Shown one piece after another: positions 8,976-16,957 of a stretch of DNA of 40,027 bases; positions within the stretch are counted from its first letter, which is position 1; the number at the start of each line of letters is the position of its first letter. Under the pieces are notes generated by a model. It worked only from the letters and a program-made list of their open reading frames with translations. It did no database searches and had not been told where the DNA came from. This stretch comes from Jaenimonas drosophilae (lineage: Eukaryota > Euglenozoa > Kinetoplastea > Trypanosomatida > Trypanosomatidae), in the NCBI GenBank assembly GCA_030849065.1, contig JASAON010001491.1, positions 1 to 40,027 on the forward strand, read 5' to 3'. The position numbers and the translations under genes are program-made.

Positions 8976-9263
8976 ATGAGCGCATCTGCAGCCAAGGCAC
9001 GCAAGACTACGAAGGTTTACCCACCGGCGGACAACTCAAAGAGCTATGATCACGTTCCGCGTACCCCTGCCCCGAAGAGGAACCCACTTTGGCGTATGAT
9101 CACCAAGCTTGGTGTTGAGGTGGGAATTGAGGGACTCGAGCCTGCTGAGCGCGTTGCCTTGATTGCTTTCTTCGGTGTTGTGTTGTTTGCTGTCGTTGGA
9201 GGACCCATTTGCCTTGTCTCGTGGCTTCGTGGTACAGCGGGAACGACCCCATCCACTGCCTGA
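8976..9263 (+). CDS. Small tail-anchored-type membrane protein, function unknown
   Basis: A 95-residue protein with a basic, Pro/Lys-rich N-terminal half, an amphipathic stretch (WRMITKLGVEVGIEG) and one hydrophobic segment at about residues 60-84, followed by a short tail. It has its own pyrimidine tract (CTTCCTCCCCGTTCC) and an acceptor AG at 8941-8942, 33 nt before the ATG, which supports it as a real short gene. The layout resembles Sec61-beta: flexible N-terminus, conserved stretch with a Pro, single C-terminal membrane span. I see no decisive signature, so that is only a hypothesis. Confidence 0.72.
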   Translation: MSASAAKARKTTKVYPPADNSKSYDHVPRTPAPKRNPLWRMITKLGVEVGIEGLEPAERVALIAFFGVVLFAVVGGPICLVSWLRGTAGTTPSTA

Positions 9264-9572
9264 TCTTCAACAACAAGATCTCCTGTTTTCTGGGCTCTCA
9301 TTTTGGTATCGCCTTTCTCCATTTCAGCACTGGGGTTGCCAATATATCCTTCATATGGACAATGTGCCGAATGCGGATTGGGATGCCTTTGCTTTCTGGT
9401 GGAGCCCTACATGTGTTGACGCTGCGTTGCTAGCCACCTCCACAGGGAGTCGCTTGCGTTACGAAGGGGAGGGTGTTTCTATGGTACCGGTGTGATTCCA
9501 ACTTCTGGTTCCTCCACGCCTTTATTCGTTCTTCATTTTTGCTTTAACATCATGCCCTCTGTAGAGACGGGA
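9264..9572. other. Intergenic spacer with a hairpin at the stop codon
   Basis: About 310 nt with no convincing gene. Directly overlapping the preceding stop is a perfect 6-bp inverted repeat, GATCTT at 9262-9267 and AAGATC at 9275-9280, with a 7-nt CAACAAC loop. The right part is pyrimidine-rich and leads to the next gene's acceptor. Confidence 0.5.
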
Positions 9573-10328
9573 ATGACGGCACTGGGGCAGGATGAACTTC
9601 AGTTGTATCTCCCCTTCTTCAGGCCTGAGGAGGATGTTCAAATTGGCGAGTGGGTGCTGGTCACCCCCATGCGACGAGATGCGCTACTCAATCCATTGAT
9701 TGCCATGTGGGAGCGTGGCTGCCCATCCGGTGAGCGCCCCATACCTCCGAGATACACACTGGCTCAGTTCATCGCCCTCACAAAGCCATGCAGCTCTAGC
9801 TTAGTTGTTGATGGGGGTCCAAGTCCCTCACCTCCTCCCCTCGCACCACTCTCCCTCGCTAGACGTCATCTCTGCCGCCGCAAGCGGCCCCGTACACTTG
9901 CTACTGCAGGGGAAGGCGATCTTGCCCGCGAATTGGATCCCATTGTTCTGTTCCTGATGGTGAGGGTGGGACTACTCACGGCATCCACTCCACCCGTCTT
10001 TGGCGGATCTCGAATTGTGGATCTTGTTTCCATTGTGAGTGGCACAACGAAAGTTGTCAATCTTCGTTGGAATGTCCAGACGCTGCGTGTGGAGCAGGGG
10101 ACGGCAACGATCCCCACCACGCCAGAATCTTCGTGTCCCGGTACGCAACGGTGGATTGCAGAGATGTCGCAATCTGCGGAGGCGGAGTGGGACCAGCACC
10201 AGCGAAGTGTGCAACGCCAGTGGGAGGCCAAACGCTCGGCGAAGTCGTCTCACATGCGGTACATCATGTGCCCATTCCCCTTTGCAGCTGGTCCTAGTCT
10301 GGACGCTGTACACCGTCGACCTTCCTAG
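9573..10328 (+). CDS. Hypothetical protein with Arg-rich centre
   Basis: I do not recognise this 251-residue protein. It starts with an acidic, aromatic segment (QDELQLYLPFF, then a WVLVTPMRRDALL stretch), has a Pro/Ser-rich linker and then a strongly basic patch, ARRHLCRRKRPR, at about residues 95-107 that could be a nuclear signal. It ends with a Gln/Arg-rich helix containing several Trp. An in-frame ATG lies at 9552, but the first AG after the long pyrimidine-rich tract (9516-9545) is at 9563-9564, so the mRNA probably begins after 9564 and translation at 9573. The clean tract-plus-AG architecture and uninterrupted frame support a real gene. Confidence 0.65.
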   Translation: MTALGQDELQLYLPFFRPEEDVQIGEWVLVTPMRRDALLNPLIAMWERGCPSGERPIPPRYTLAQFIALTKPCSSSLVVDGGPSPSPPPLAPLSLARRHLCRRKRPRTLATAGEGDLARELDPIVLFLMVRVGLLTASTPPVFGGSRIVDLVSIVSGTTKVVNLRWNVQTLRVEQGTATIPTTPESSCPGTQRWIAEMSQSAEAEWDQHQRSVQRQWEAKRSAKSSHMRYIMCPFPFAAGPSLDAVHRRPS

Positions 10329-10404
10329 GGTACTCCAACTCTTCATTTCTGTCGAGCAACTGCCCGCATCAGTTGGTCACTCCTCTCATTGACTCCACAT
10401 TTCA

Positions 10405-10440
10405 CCACTATCTTTCTTCTTGGTTGTCTGTGTCTTGTAG
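10405..10440 (+). promoter_or_regulatory. Polypyrimidine tract and trans-splice acceptor for the exonuclease gene
   Basis: The T/C-rich stretch ACTATCTTTCTTCTTGGTTG and the following TGTCTTGTAG end in AG at 10439-10440, and the first ATG downstream is at 10532. This would give a 5' UTR of about 91 nt without an upstream ATG. Confidence 0.55.
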
Positions 10441-10531
10441 CTCTCCTGGTGATATTTGTCCAGGAGGAGGAGGGTACAGAACAAACGTACTGTTCGAACA
10501 CTCATTAGAGTCTCGGGGCCCACCTACTCAC

Positions 10532-11710
10532 ATGCGCCGCTCATTTCCATGGCGGCGCATGGCACCAAGTGCCACACCGCGGAGTGGTCTTGTTCCCTTG
10601 GAGGCCTTCACTCAGATGCAGCTAGGTATTACTCCTCCCCTAACCGCTCAGCGTGCATTTCTAATGGAGCACTGCCGACCTGCGTTGGAAGCGCGGGGCA
10701 TCACAGAAGCAAAGCTACTCGCCATGGATGGCCGCCTCTGCACACAGCTCATGAAACAGCTTGTCTACGCTCAGTACCTTTCTTCCGTTCCGTTCAGAGT
10801 GTTCGGCTTTGATATGGAGTTCACCGGGCCACCAGTCTTCACTGCCGATGGCCCCACTGAAGAAATCACCGAGTTGGGCTTGTACTCTCCAGGACGGGGA
10901 GAGTGTTTTTCGGCCCTAGTCCGACCTTCCAAAGGCAAGAAGCTTGCACCAGGAGTGGCGGAGCTTACGCACCTCTCCGACGAGATGCTGGCCAAGGAGG
11001 GCCTCCCGTTTCCTGAGGCCTGGAAGCAATTTCTTGACTTCGTTCAATTTCCAGAACCGAATGAGTTGCCAGGTGCAGCCAGTCGTATTCTGCTGCTCTC
11101 CCACGGCGGGAAGCTGGCAGATGTATCTCTCATCAAGTGGACGCTCGAGCAGCACCGTCTCGAGCTCCCTCCGTCTTTTGTCTTTGGGGACACAATTCAC
11201 CTCATCCGAGATGCTCACCGACGCCGTCCAGTGACCCCGGACAAACACCCACCTTCGTGGAAGCTGGGGGATTTGGTTCAGTGGCTAAAGATTCCCCCCA
11301 CACTTCCAGCGCATCGAGCAGGGAATGATGCCAAAATGACCTGGGATGCGCTCTATCACACCTTGGAGAGGTATGGAGACGACGAGATGAACCCCCGGGA
11401 GCAGCTTGTGCCCCGGTTTTTTGATGAGGAGGCGAAGATTAAGATGAGGACTACACAAACGTCCAAGGTCCAGTCCATGGATTTGCTGCCTGACAACGAC
11501 GTGTTCCTTGAAACGGACCTGCCTTCCAAACCATCCGACGACACCAACTTTATGGAGCTGAATCTGGATGATATCTTTGAGAAAGAAGCAGCAGGCGGCG
11601 GCACACTTCGTGAAGCCGGGACAACCAACAACAATTTGGATGGGGTACGTGAGTTCTCCCTCGGTGACTTCCCAGTTGATGGGGATGAACAATTTACCGT
11701 CCAGGTGTGA
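10532..11710 (+). CDS. DEDDh-family 3'-5' exonuclease
   Basis: A 392-residue protein with an RNase T/DnaQ-type exonuclease fold. The metal-binding set is visible: FDMEF with D94 and E96 (ExoI), the HGGKLADVSLI helix with D197 (ExoII), and HRAGNDA with H261 and D266 (ExoIII, the HxAxxD form that defines DEDDh). Before the domain lies an Arg-rich N-terminus (MRRSFPWRRM) and a helical region. After it comes an acidic tail of about 100 residues. The frame is open further upstream to 10373, but 10532 is the first ATG after the acceptor AG at 10439-10440. The substrate, RNA or DNA, cannot be told. The N-terminus could be mitochondrial, but this is weak. Confidence 0.82.
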   Translation: MRRSFPWRRMAPSATPRSGLVPLEAFTQMQLGITPPLTAQRAFLMEHCRPALEARGITEAKLLAMDGRLCTQLMKQLVYAQYLSSVPFRVFGFDMEFTGPPVFTADGPTEEITELGLYSPGRGECFSALVRPSKGKKLAPGVAELTHLSDEMLAKEGLPFPEAWKQFLDFVQFPEPNELPGAASRILLLSHGGKLADVSLIKWTLEQHRLELPPSFVFGDTIHLIRDAHRRRPVTPDKHPPSWKLGDLVQWLKIPPTLPAHRAGNDAKMTWDALYHTLERYGDDEMNPREQLVPRFFDEEAKIKMRTTQTSKVQSMDLLPDNDVFLETDLPSKPSDDTNFMELNLDDIFEKEAAGGGTLREAGTTNNNLDGVREFSLGDFPVDGDEQFTVQV

Positions 11711-11919
11711 CGTGTCTCATTGGTACACGTGGACGAACTTCTCAGACCATTCATTGGCGCTGCACTACCGCTTACTCAAGTAAGCTGTGAAGAATAAGGT
11801 CCTTACGTTTGGGTGTGTTTCATCAATGGACACAGAGTATTCTCGACACTTTGGTGACATCACTTTTCCTCTTGTTTTCTCCACATTTCTTGATTTGCAT
11901 TCAGTTATACTCATCAAAC

Positions 11920-13380
11920 ATGTCCTTTCGTGAACTTCGCTCCTTCACGGAGACCATGCGTCTTCTAGGATACCCAGGACTCATCAGTATGGAGTCCTTC
12001 CGCAACCCCAATGTGGAGCTCGTGGCAGATTGTTTATACTGGCTGATCAAGCGCTACGAACCCTCCGCAGATATCCTCTACAACATTGAGCGAGAATCCG
12101 ACCGCATCTTCTTCTTCAAGCAAATCTGCGAGGTTGCCCTTCTCAAAGGCAGGATTAAGCTGAACATCAAGAAGCTCTATCAGTCTGACGGACATGCCGT
12201 ACAGGAGATGCTGAAGCTAGCCAATGTTCTGAAGAAGGCGATGAAGGCTACCAACGAGGAGGAACCAGACTTCGCAGCGTTGCAGCAGATGGCAGCTCAG
12301 AAGAATGTCACTGATGCCAAAGCTGTCCAGCAGCTGTGCAGTGAGCTCACCGCCGACGGCAGCTCCCTGTTCTTTCTCATTGAAGAGGAAACTGCTGCGC
12401 GTGGAGAGCGCCAGCGTGTCCTCTCTCGATCAACGGAGCTGGGTGAATTCGAGCGTCTATTGAAGGAGCTTCTCAGCAGTGTATCCCAACAGGTGGACCA
12501 ACTCCAGCAATCCATCTCCAATCTCAGCGCAGATGAGACCAACCTAGAGCAGAAGATTGAGAGCAAGCGAACACAGCTTGAGCGTGCCCAGAAGCGGTAC
12601 AAGTCCCTCATGGGGGTTCGTCCAACCTTTATAGAAGAGTACGACAAGCATGAAGCGGAACTGCAATCTCAATTTGTTCAGTACCTGGAACAATACCGTA
12701 ATTTGGAGTACCTCGAACATCAGCTCGCCGAGTTCAACGCCCAGGAGGATCAAATCCTGGAGATGGAGGAGATCAAGCTGCGCGTGATGCGTGAGCGGCT
12801 GTGCAAGGTGGAGCTCAAGAGCATTCGCGGTGAGTTTGAGACTGTTCCGGACCGCGCCGCCCGCAATGACGACGATGATGGAAAGGGTGGAATGGAAGAT
12901 TATGAGTCGATGCAGCGCCCGGCGCGTTCAACCTTTGCTCCACCCGGGGCAGCTGGCTCTGCTCCTGTGACGGGCCAGTCCGCCTACACCCGAGATGCAG
13001 CGGCTGAAGGCAGCAGTGGGGACTCAGAGGACGACAACCCTGAAGCGGCTGGGGGCTATGGCGTAGTGGCCAGCGGCGTGACACGTCCGCAAAACGCCAT
13101 GGGCCGTTCACGGCCGTCCCCTTCTAGCGAAATGGAGAACACCCCACAGCATGGGGCTCTTCGAGCCGAGGAAGGTGCACGAGAGGATGACTATGAACGG
13201 ATGATGTCGCAGCGGGCAAAGGGACGTCCTCCGGTGGGTGGCGGCCCCGTTCGCCCGCCCGTGTCGTCCGACTCGGATTCGAGTGGAGATGACTCGGACT
13301 TGTCCAGCGATGTCAGCACCTCCGTCAGCGGGGATGATGATAGCAGCGGGGACTCTAGCTCGTCCGACAGCGATATCTAA
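11920..13380 (+). CDS. IFT38: IFT38 / CLUAP1, intraflagellar transport complex B protein
   Basis: Subunit of the peripheral IFT-B complex that carries cargo along the growing flagellum (486 aa; human CLUAP1 is 413). The N-terminal motif MSFRELRSFTETMRLLGYPG and the following VADCLYWLIKRYEP, then KLNIKKLYQSDGHAVQEMLK, match the calponin-homology-like head of CLUAP1 closely. Residues of about 165-320 are coiled coil. The C-terminal third is acidic and Ser/Asp-rich with a nearly pure S/D/G tail, longer than in the human protein. The frame is open to 11809, but 11920 matches the family start and follows a pyrimidine tract with AG at 11903-11904. Confidence 0.93.
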   Translation: MSFRELRSFTETMRLLGYPGLISMESFRNPNVELVADCLYWLIKRYEPSADILYNIERESDRIFFFKQICEVALLKGRIKLNIKKLYQSDGHAVQEMLKLANVLKKAMKATNEEEPDFAALQQMAAQKNVTDAKAVQQLCSELTADGSSLFFLIEEETAARGERQRVLSRSTELGEFERLLKELLSSVSQQVDQLQQSISNLSADETNLEQKIESKRTQLERAQKRYKSLMGVRPTFIEEYDKHEAELQSQFVQYLEQYRNLEYLEHQLAEFNAQEDQILEMEEIKLRVMRERLCKVELKSIRGEFETVPDRAARNDDDDGKGGMEDYESMQRPARSTFAPPGAAGSAPVTGQSAYTRDAAAEGSSGDSEDDNPEAAGGYGVVASGVTRPQNAMGRSRPSPSSEMENTPQHGALRAEEGAREDDYERMMSQRAKGRPPVGGGPVRPPVSSDSDSSGDDSDLSSDVSTSVSGDDDSSGDSSSSDSDI

Positions 13381-13820
13381 AGAACCACTTGACCAGGGTG
13401 CGGGGGGTTCCATGGAGACTAGAGCTGAGATACATAGGGGTCCCTTTTGCTTCACCAAACGCCCATATCCCCTTCCGATGGCTAGACGGTACCTGGGGGG
13501 TCACTGGTGGTGCCAATGATGTTTCTGAACTCAACCTCTCACTCGTAGATATGTGCCTTGGCGCGTGTAGCTTCCATTTTATTTCTTGTGTTTGAAATGC
13601 ATGTCCGTTATGTGGGTGAGGTAGCCCGTGGGCGGTTCTCTCGAGTCATCTATCATTCTCTCTATCTCCACTCATTGAAAGTGGAGGGCTGACCACGAGA
13701 GCTGATGCATCTCTTCTGTTGCTCCTGCTTGACATTCTACTCGTTCGCACTTATCTTTTATTGATCGTCTTGCATTTTTTGTGAAGCTACTTTCCGTACA
13801 CATTATAACCTCCTGTACTC
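13381..13820. other. Intergenic spacer before Ran
   Basis: About 440 nt without a credible gene. The last 90 nt are T/C-rich (CTTATCTTTTATTGATCGTC and onwards) with AG at 13785-13786, which suits the Ran acceptor. I see no RNA gene in it. Confidence 0.5.
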
Positions 13821-14471
13821 ATGCAGCAGGCTCCGTCAGACTGCGTTGCCACCTTCAAGCTCATCCTTGTCGGCGATGGTGGCACGGGCAAGACCACCTT
13901 TGTGAAGCGCCATCTCACTGGTGAGTTCGAGAAGCGCTACGTGGCTACCGTCGGCGTTGATGTGCATCCTCTGACCTTCAACACCAACCGTGGCAAGATC
14001 TGCTTCAACTGCTGGGATACCGCCGGCCAGGAGAAGTTCGGTGGCCTTCGTGATGGCTACTACATTGAGGGCCAGTGCGCCATCATCATGTTTGATGTGA
14101 CCAGCCGTAATACGTACAAGAACGTCCCCAATTGGTACCGCGACATCACCCGTGTGTGCGACAACATCCCAATCGTGCTCGTGGGCAACAAGGTAGACTG
14201 CGCCGACCGTCAGGTGAAGGCTAAGATGATCACCTTCCACCGCAAGAAGAACCTGCAGTACTACGACATTTCCGCCAAGTCCAACTACAACTTCGAGAGG
14301 CCGTTCGTGTGGCTCGCAAAGCGCCTCGCCAACGATCCGGAGCTGGTGCTTGTGGAGGCCCCGATGCTCGATGCTGATGTGGTCGCGATGAGCGCTGAGC
14401 AGATCGCAGCTCTCCAGCAGGAACAGATGGCTATTGAGAATGCCCCGCTCCCTATGGGTGATGACGAATAG
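13821..14471 (+). CDS. RAN: Ran GTPase (nuclear transport)
   Basis: Small GTPase that drives nucleocytoplasmic transport (216 aa). All nucleotide-binding motifs are present: GDGGTGKT at 18-25, switch I with T43 in the [13 protein letters not shown] stretch, DTAGQE at 66-71, NKVD at 123-126 and SAK at 151-153. The [26 protein letters not shown] segment is diagnostic of Ran, not Rab. There is no prenylation Cys at the end, as expected. The tail is acidic (GDDE), the equivalent of the DEDDDL end of animal Ran but weaker. The catalytic Gln (Q70) is present. Codons are strongly C/G-ending, as in highly expressed genes. Confidence 0.97.
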   Translation: MQQAPSDCVATFKLILVGDGGTGKTTFVKRHLTGEFEKRYVATVGVDVHPLTFNTNRGKICFNCWDTAGQEKFGGLRDGYYIEGQCAIIMFDVTSRNTYKNVPNWYRDITRVCDNIPIVLVGNKVDCADRQVKAKMITFHRKKNLQYYDISAKSNYNFERPFVWLAKRLANDPELVLVEAPMLDADVVAMSAEQIAALQQEQMAIENAPLPMGDDE

Positions 14472-15021
14472 ACAGAGTTCTGTTTTGAGTTGAGGAGTTG
14501 TAAACGAAGAGACATGCTGCATGTCGTTTCGTGAGTGCCGCTGACTGCCGCTGACGTTGCTTCGGATCCACTGATGTCACATGTGCGTGAGCCACAGCGG
14601 CGGGCTTCGTATCAGTCTGATGGATAGGCGGAGTCCGCGAACCGCCCAGCTTTTCCCCCATCTCCCCAGCTACGCGTTGCGGCAACAGCTAACTTCTCCT
14701 CCTATACCTAAACACACAGTTAAAGACAAAGCACCGTTTGTGGGTGGAGTCACGGAAAATATTTGGAGAGGTGGGAGCCCCCATTTCTTTGATGGAGAAC
14801 ACTAAAGACAGCATGATGGGCTGCCCATCTCCGCACGCGCAGTGGGACAGCACCTGATGAATTAGAAAACCTGAGAGAACTACTTGCTTAACTCGAATCC
14901 TTCTAGCTTCCCCTCTTCCTTCTCTGTTGCTGCTGATTTCATTGGTCCGCTATAGGGCGTACATTGTGTAGTGCGTTGGACTTGGAGATTAACCCAGCAA
15001 CTAGTATTTAGGTGCTTCCTC
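14472..15021. other. Ran 3' region and spacer to POLD2
   Basis: About 550 nt without a convincing gene. Near the Ran stop is an inverted repeat: GACATG (14511-14516) and CATGTC (14520-14525) around a CTG loop, extended by AAAC/GTTT with a 5-nt bulge. A direct repeat of TGCCGCTGAC follows at 14536-14545 and 14546-14555. The right part has a pyrimidine tract (CTTCTAGCTTCCCCTCTTCC) and AG at 14954-14955. Confidence 0.5.
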
Positions 15022-16692
15022 ATGAGTGCAGTCAACGAGGCCCCGGTCGCTCGTTCGGAGTGTCCGATTCAGCGTTGCCATCAACGTTTCCTTCTGCGCA
15101 CACTGGAGTTCTCTCAGCAGTATGCCCCAATGTACCGGTGCAGGATGATCGCTCAAACAAAACCGGCTTTGGCTGCTATTCGGCAACAGCTATCTGAAGA
15201 ATCCAAGGCTCTCACTGTCCAACATCGACGAGTGCTAGAGCTTGTGCCAGGAGTGCCGTCTCTGTGCGTTGGAGTGGTGTACAAGAACATGAAGTTGCTA
15301 CCCAAGTTTTTGGATGAATATCAGCGAGAGCTTGTGCGCATTGATGCTGGAGAAGAAGATAACGACGAGGATGGGGCAATTCCCGAAGAGGAAATGGACG
15401 AAGCGTTGCCGGAAGCCAGCCCGATTGAGCAAACCGATGAAACTGCGTCTGTGGATGAACACTTCAACGTCTGCCACGAGGCAGATGAACTTTTCATTGA
15501 GGACAATAGTGGCCGTGTTGTTCTACACGGGCTGCGCACTGAAAAGTTCTGTACGGGTGTCGTACTTGGCATCTATGGAACACTACTGCCCAACGGCCAT
15601 TTGTGCGTGCACAAGTACGCCTTTTGTGGACTTCGTAACCTGTACGTACCACGACCCCTTCCTCGCTTGCTGTTGAGTGACGCCGCAAGTGAAGGTGCCT
15701 ACGAGCCTTGCTACATTGGCTTCATCTGCGGCCTCAATCTCAGATCTTCTCAGCAAATGGGTGAGCAGGACGCCTTGCGTCAGCGGACGATGCTGGACCT
15801 CCTGACGGACTTCATTGGTGGCAATCTGGGTGACGAGAGTTTTGCCAACATATCGCGCCACATCTCCAGGCTGGTGATTGGTGGCAACAGTATTGCCTCA
15901 ACCGAGGAACAAAAGCTGAAGAAGAAGGTGAAGCTGGACCCGTCAGACCACGCGAAGCTCAACGATGACAAGTCCTCATCTGGGGTCGTTACCTCGGCCA
16001 GACTCATGACGGAGCTCGACAGCCTTTTGGTAAAGTTGGCCTCGAGTGTAGAGGTTGAGCTCATGCCTGGTGATAATGATATGTCGGACGCTTTCCAGCC
16101 ACAGCAACCTCTGCATCCGGTTCTCCTTCCCAATGCAGCTCGCTACTCCTCTCTTCGGTTGGTAAGCAATCCATTTGAGTTCGTGGCGCTGACCAGTGAC
16201 GTCTCACCAGCCTCAACGGAGGTGGTGGAGGCGGGGGTGCGCGTTCTTGTGACGTCAGGTCAGAACCTCAATGACGTGGCGCGCGAAACCAACCACAACA
16301 CGCGGCTGCAGACCATGGAGATGATGCTGGCCTCGGGTTGTGCGTGTCCAACGGCACCCAACACACTGCCCAGCTATCCCTTCATCCAGCGCGACCCCTT
16401 CCTGTTCGAGCGTGCCCCACACTGCTTTGTGGCGTGTGATCAGCCCCTCTTTGAGACGCGGATGATTTCTCTCAGAGATCTTGAGAAGGAAACGAGCGAG
16501 TACGTTGTTGCACCCGAGGGTGAGAACGAGGAGCTCCAGGAAAACATCAAGCACGACGATGCCACCGACGACAAGAGCATGGATGTGCGACTGATTTGTG
16601 TACCATCATTTGAGCGTTGTGGCACGCTAGTCTTGATGGACGTGAACTCAAGCACCCTAGACGTTCGCACCATAGAGCTCTCCCTGACCTAA
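15022..16692 (+). CDS. POLD2: DNA polymerase delta small subunit
   Basis: Accessory B-subunit of the lagging-strand replicative polymerase (556 aa; human POLD2 is about 470). The sequence shows VVYKNMKLLPKFLDEY near residue 90, the OB-fold stretch beginning DNSGRVVLHG, and the calcineurin-like phosphoesterase part with LMPGDNDMSD at 347-356 and PQQPLHP at 360-366. The block VTSGQNLNDVAR (GTSGQN-type motif) follows, then APNTLPSYPF and DPFLFERAPHCF, all in family order. An acidic insertion lies after the N-terminal domain (about residues 108-145). Eukaryotic B-subunits have lost phosphoesterase activity. The frame is open to 14971, but 15022 is the first ATG and matches the family start region. 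Confidence 0.95.
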   Translation: MSAVNEAPVARSECPIQRCHQRFLLRTLEFSQQYAPMYRCRMIAQTKPALAAIRQQLSEESKALTVQHRRVLELVPGVPSLCVGVVYKNMKLLPKFLDEYQRELVRIDAGEEDNDEDGAIPEEEMDEALPEASPIEQTDETASVDEHFNVCHEADELFIEDNSGRVVLHGLRTEKFCTGVVLGIYGTLLPNGHLCVHKYAFCGLRNLYVPRPLPRLLLSDAASEGAYEPCYIGFICGLNLRSSQQMGEQDALRQRTMLDLLTDFIGGNLGDESFANISRHISRLVIGGNSIASTEEQKLKKKVKLDPSDHAKLNDDKSSSGVVTSARLMTELDSLLVKLASSVEVELMPGDNDMSDAFQPQQPLHPVLLPNAARYSSLRLVSNPFEFVALTSDVSPASTEVVEAGVRVLVTSGQNLNDVARETNHNTRLQTMEMMLASGCACPTAPNTLPSYPFIQRDPFLFERAPHCFVACDQPLFETRMISLRDLEKETSEYVVAPEGENEELQENIKHDDATDDKSMDVRLICVPSFERCGTLVLMDVNSSTLDVRTIELSLT

Positions 16693-16865
16693 ACGTAAGT
16701 TTCCCTCAGTGAATCGGTCCTCACGTGCTCTTCACATGACGTTGCCGTGTTTTACTGGGCGGCCAGGTTGGAGTTTGGATAGACTCTCCGATATTCTCAT
16801 GTTGTGGATGAACGGCGAACGCGCATGTGTGCCTGTGTCTTGACTGATGATGCTCATATTTACCA

Positions 16866-16906
16866 ATTTTTTCCGTCTTCTTTTCTTCTCTTTGCACTCG
16901 ACGCAG
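16866..16906 (+). promoter_or_regulatory. Polypyrimidine tract and trans-splice acceptor for SF3A1
   Basis: TTTTTTCCGTCTTCTTTTCT and the following TCTCTTTGCACTCGACGCAG form an almost pure T/C tract ending in CAG at 16904-16906. The ATG at 16958 is the first downstream, giving a 5' UTR of about 51 nt. Confidence 0.65.
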
Positions 16907-16957
16907 TAGTAAGTTCTCCACGGCTCTCAGTGTTGGGGGGTAGGACAACACCTCAAA

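Noticed and set aside
9163..9495. 110-codon + strand frame after the small membrane-protein gene
   Set aside because: It begins inside that gene in another frame, crosses the spacer and has no acceptor of its own.
13836..14522. 228-codon open frame antisense to Ran
   Set aside because: Ran on the + strand is certain. The antisense frame is a by-product of its strong C/G-ending codon bias.
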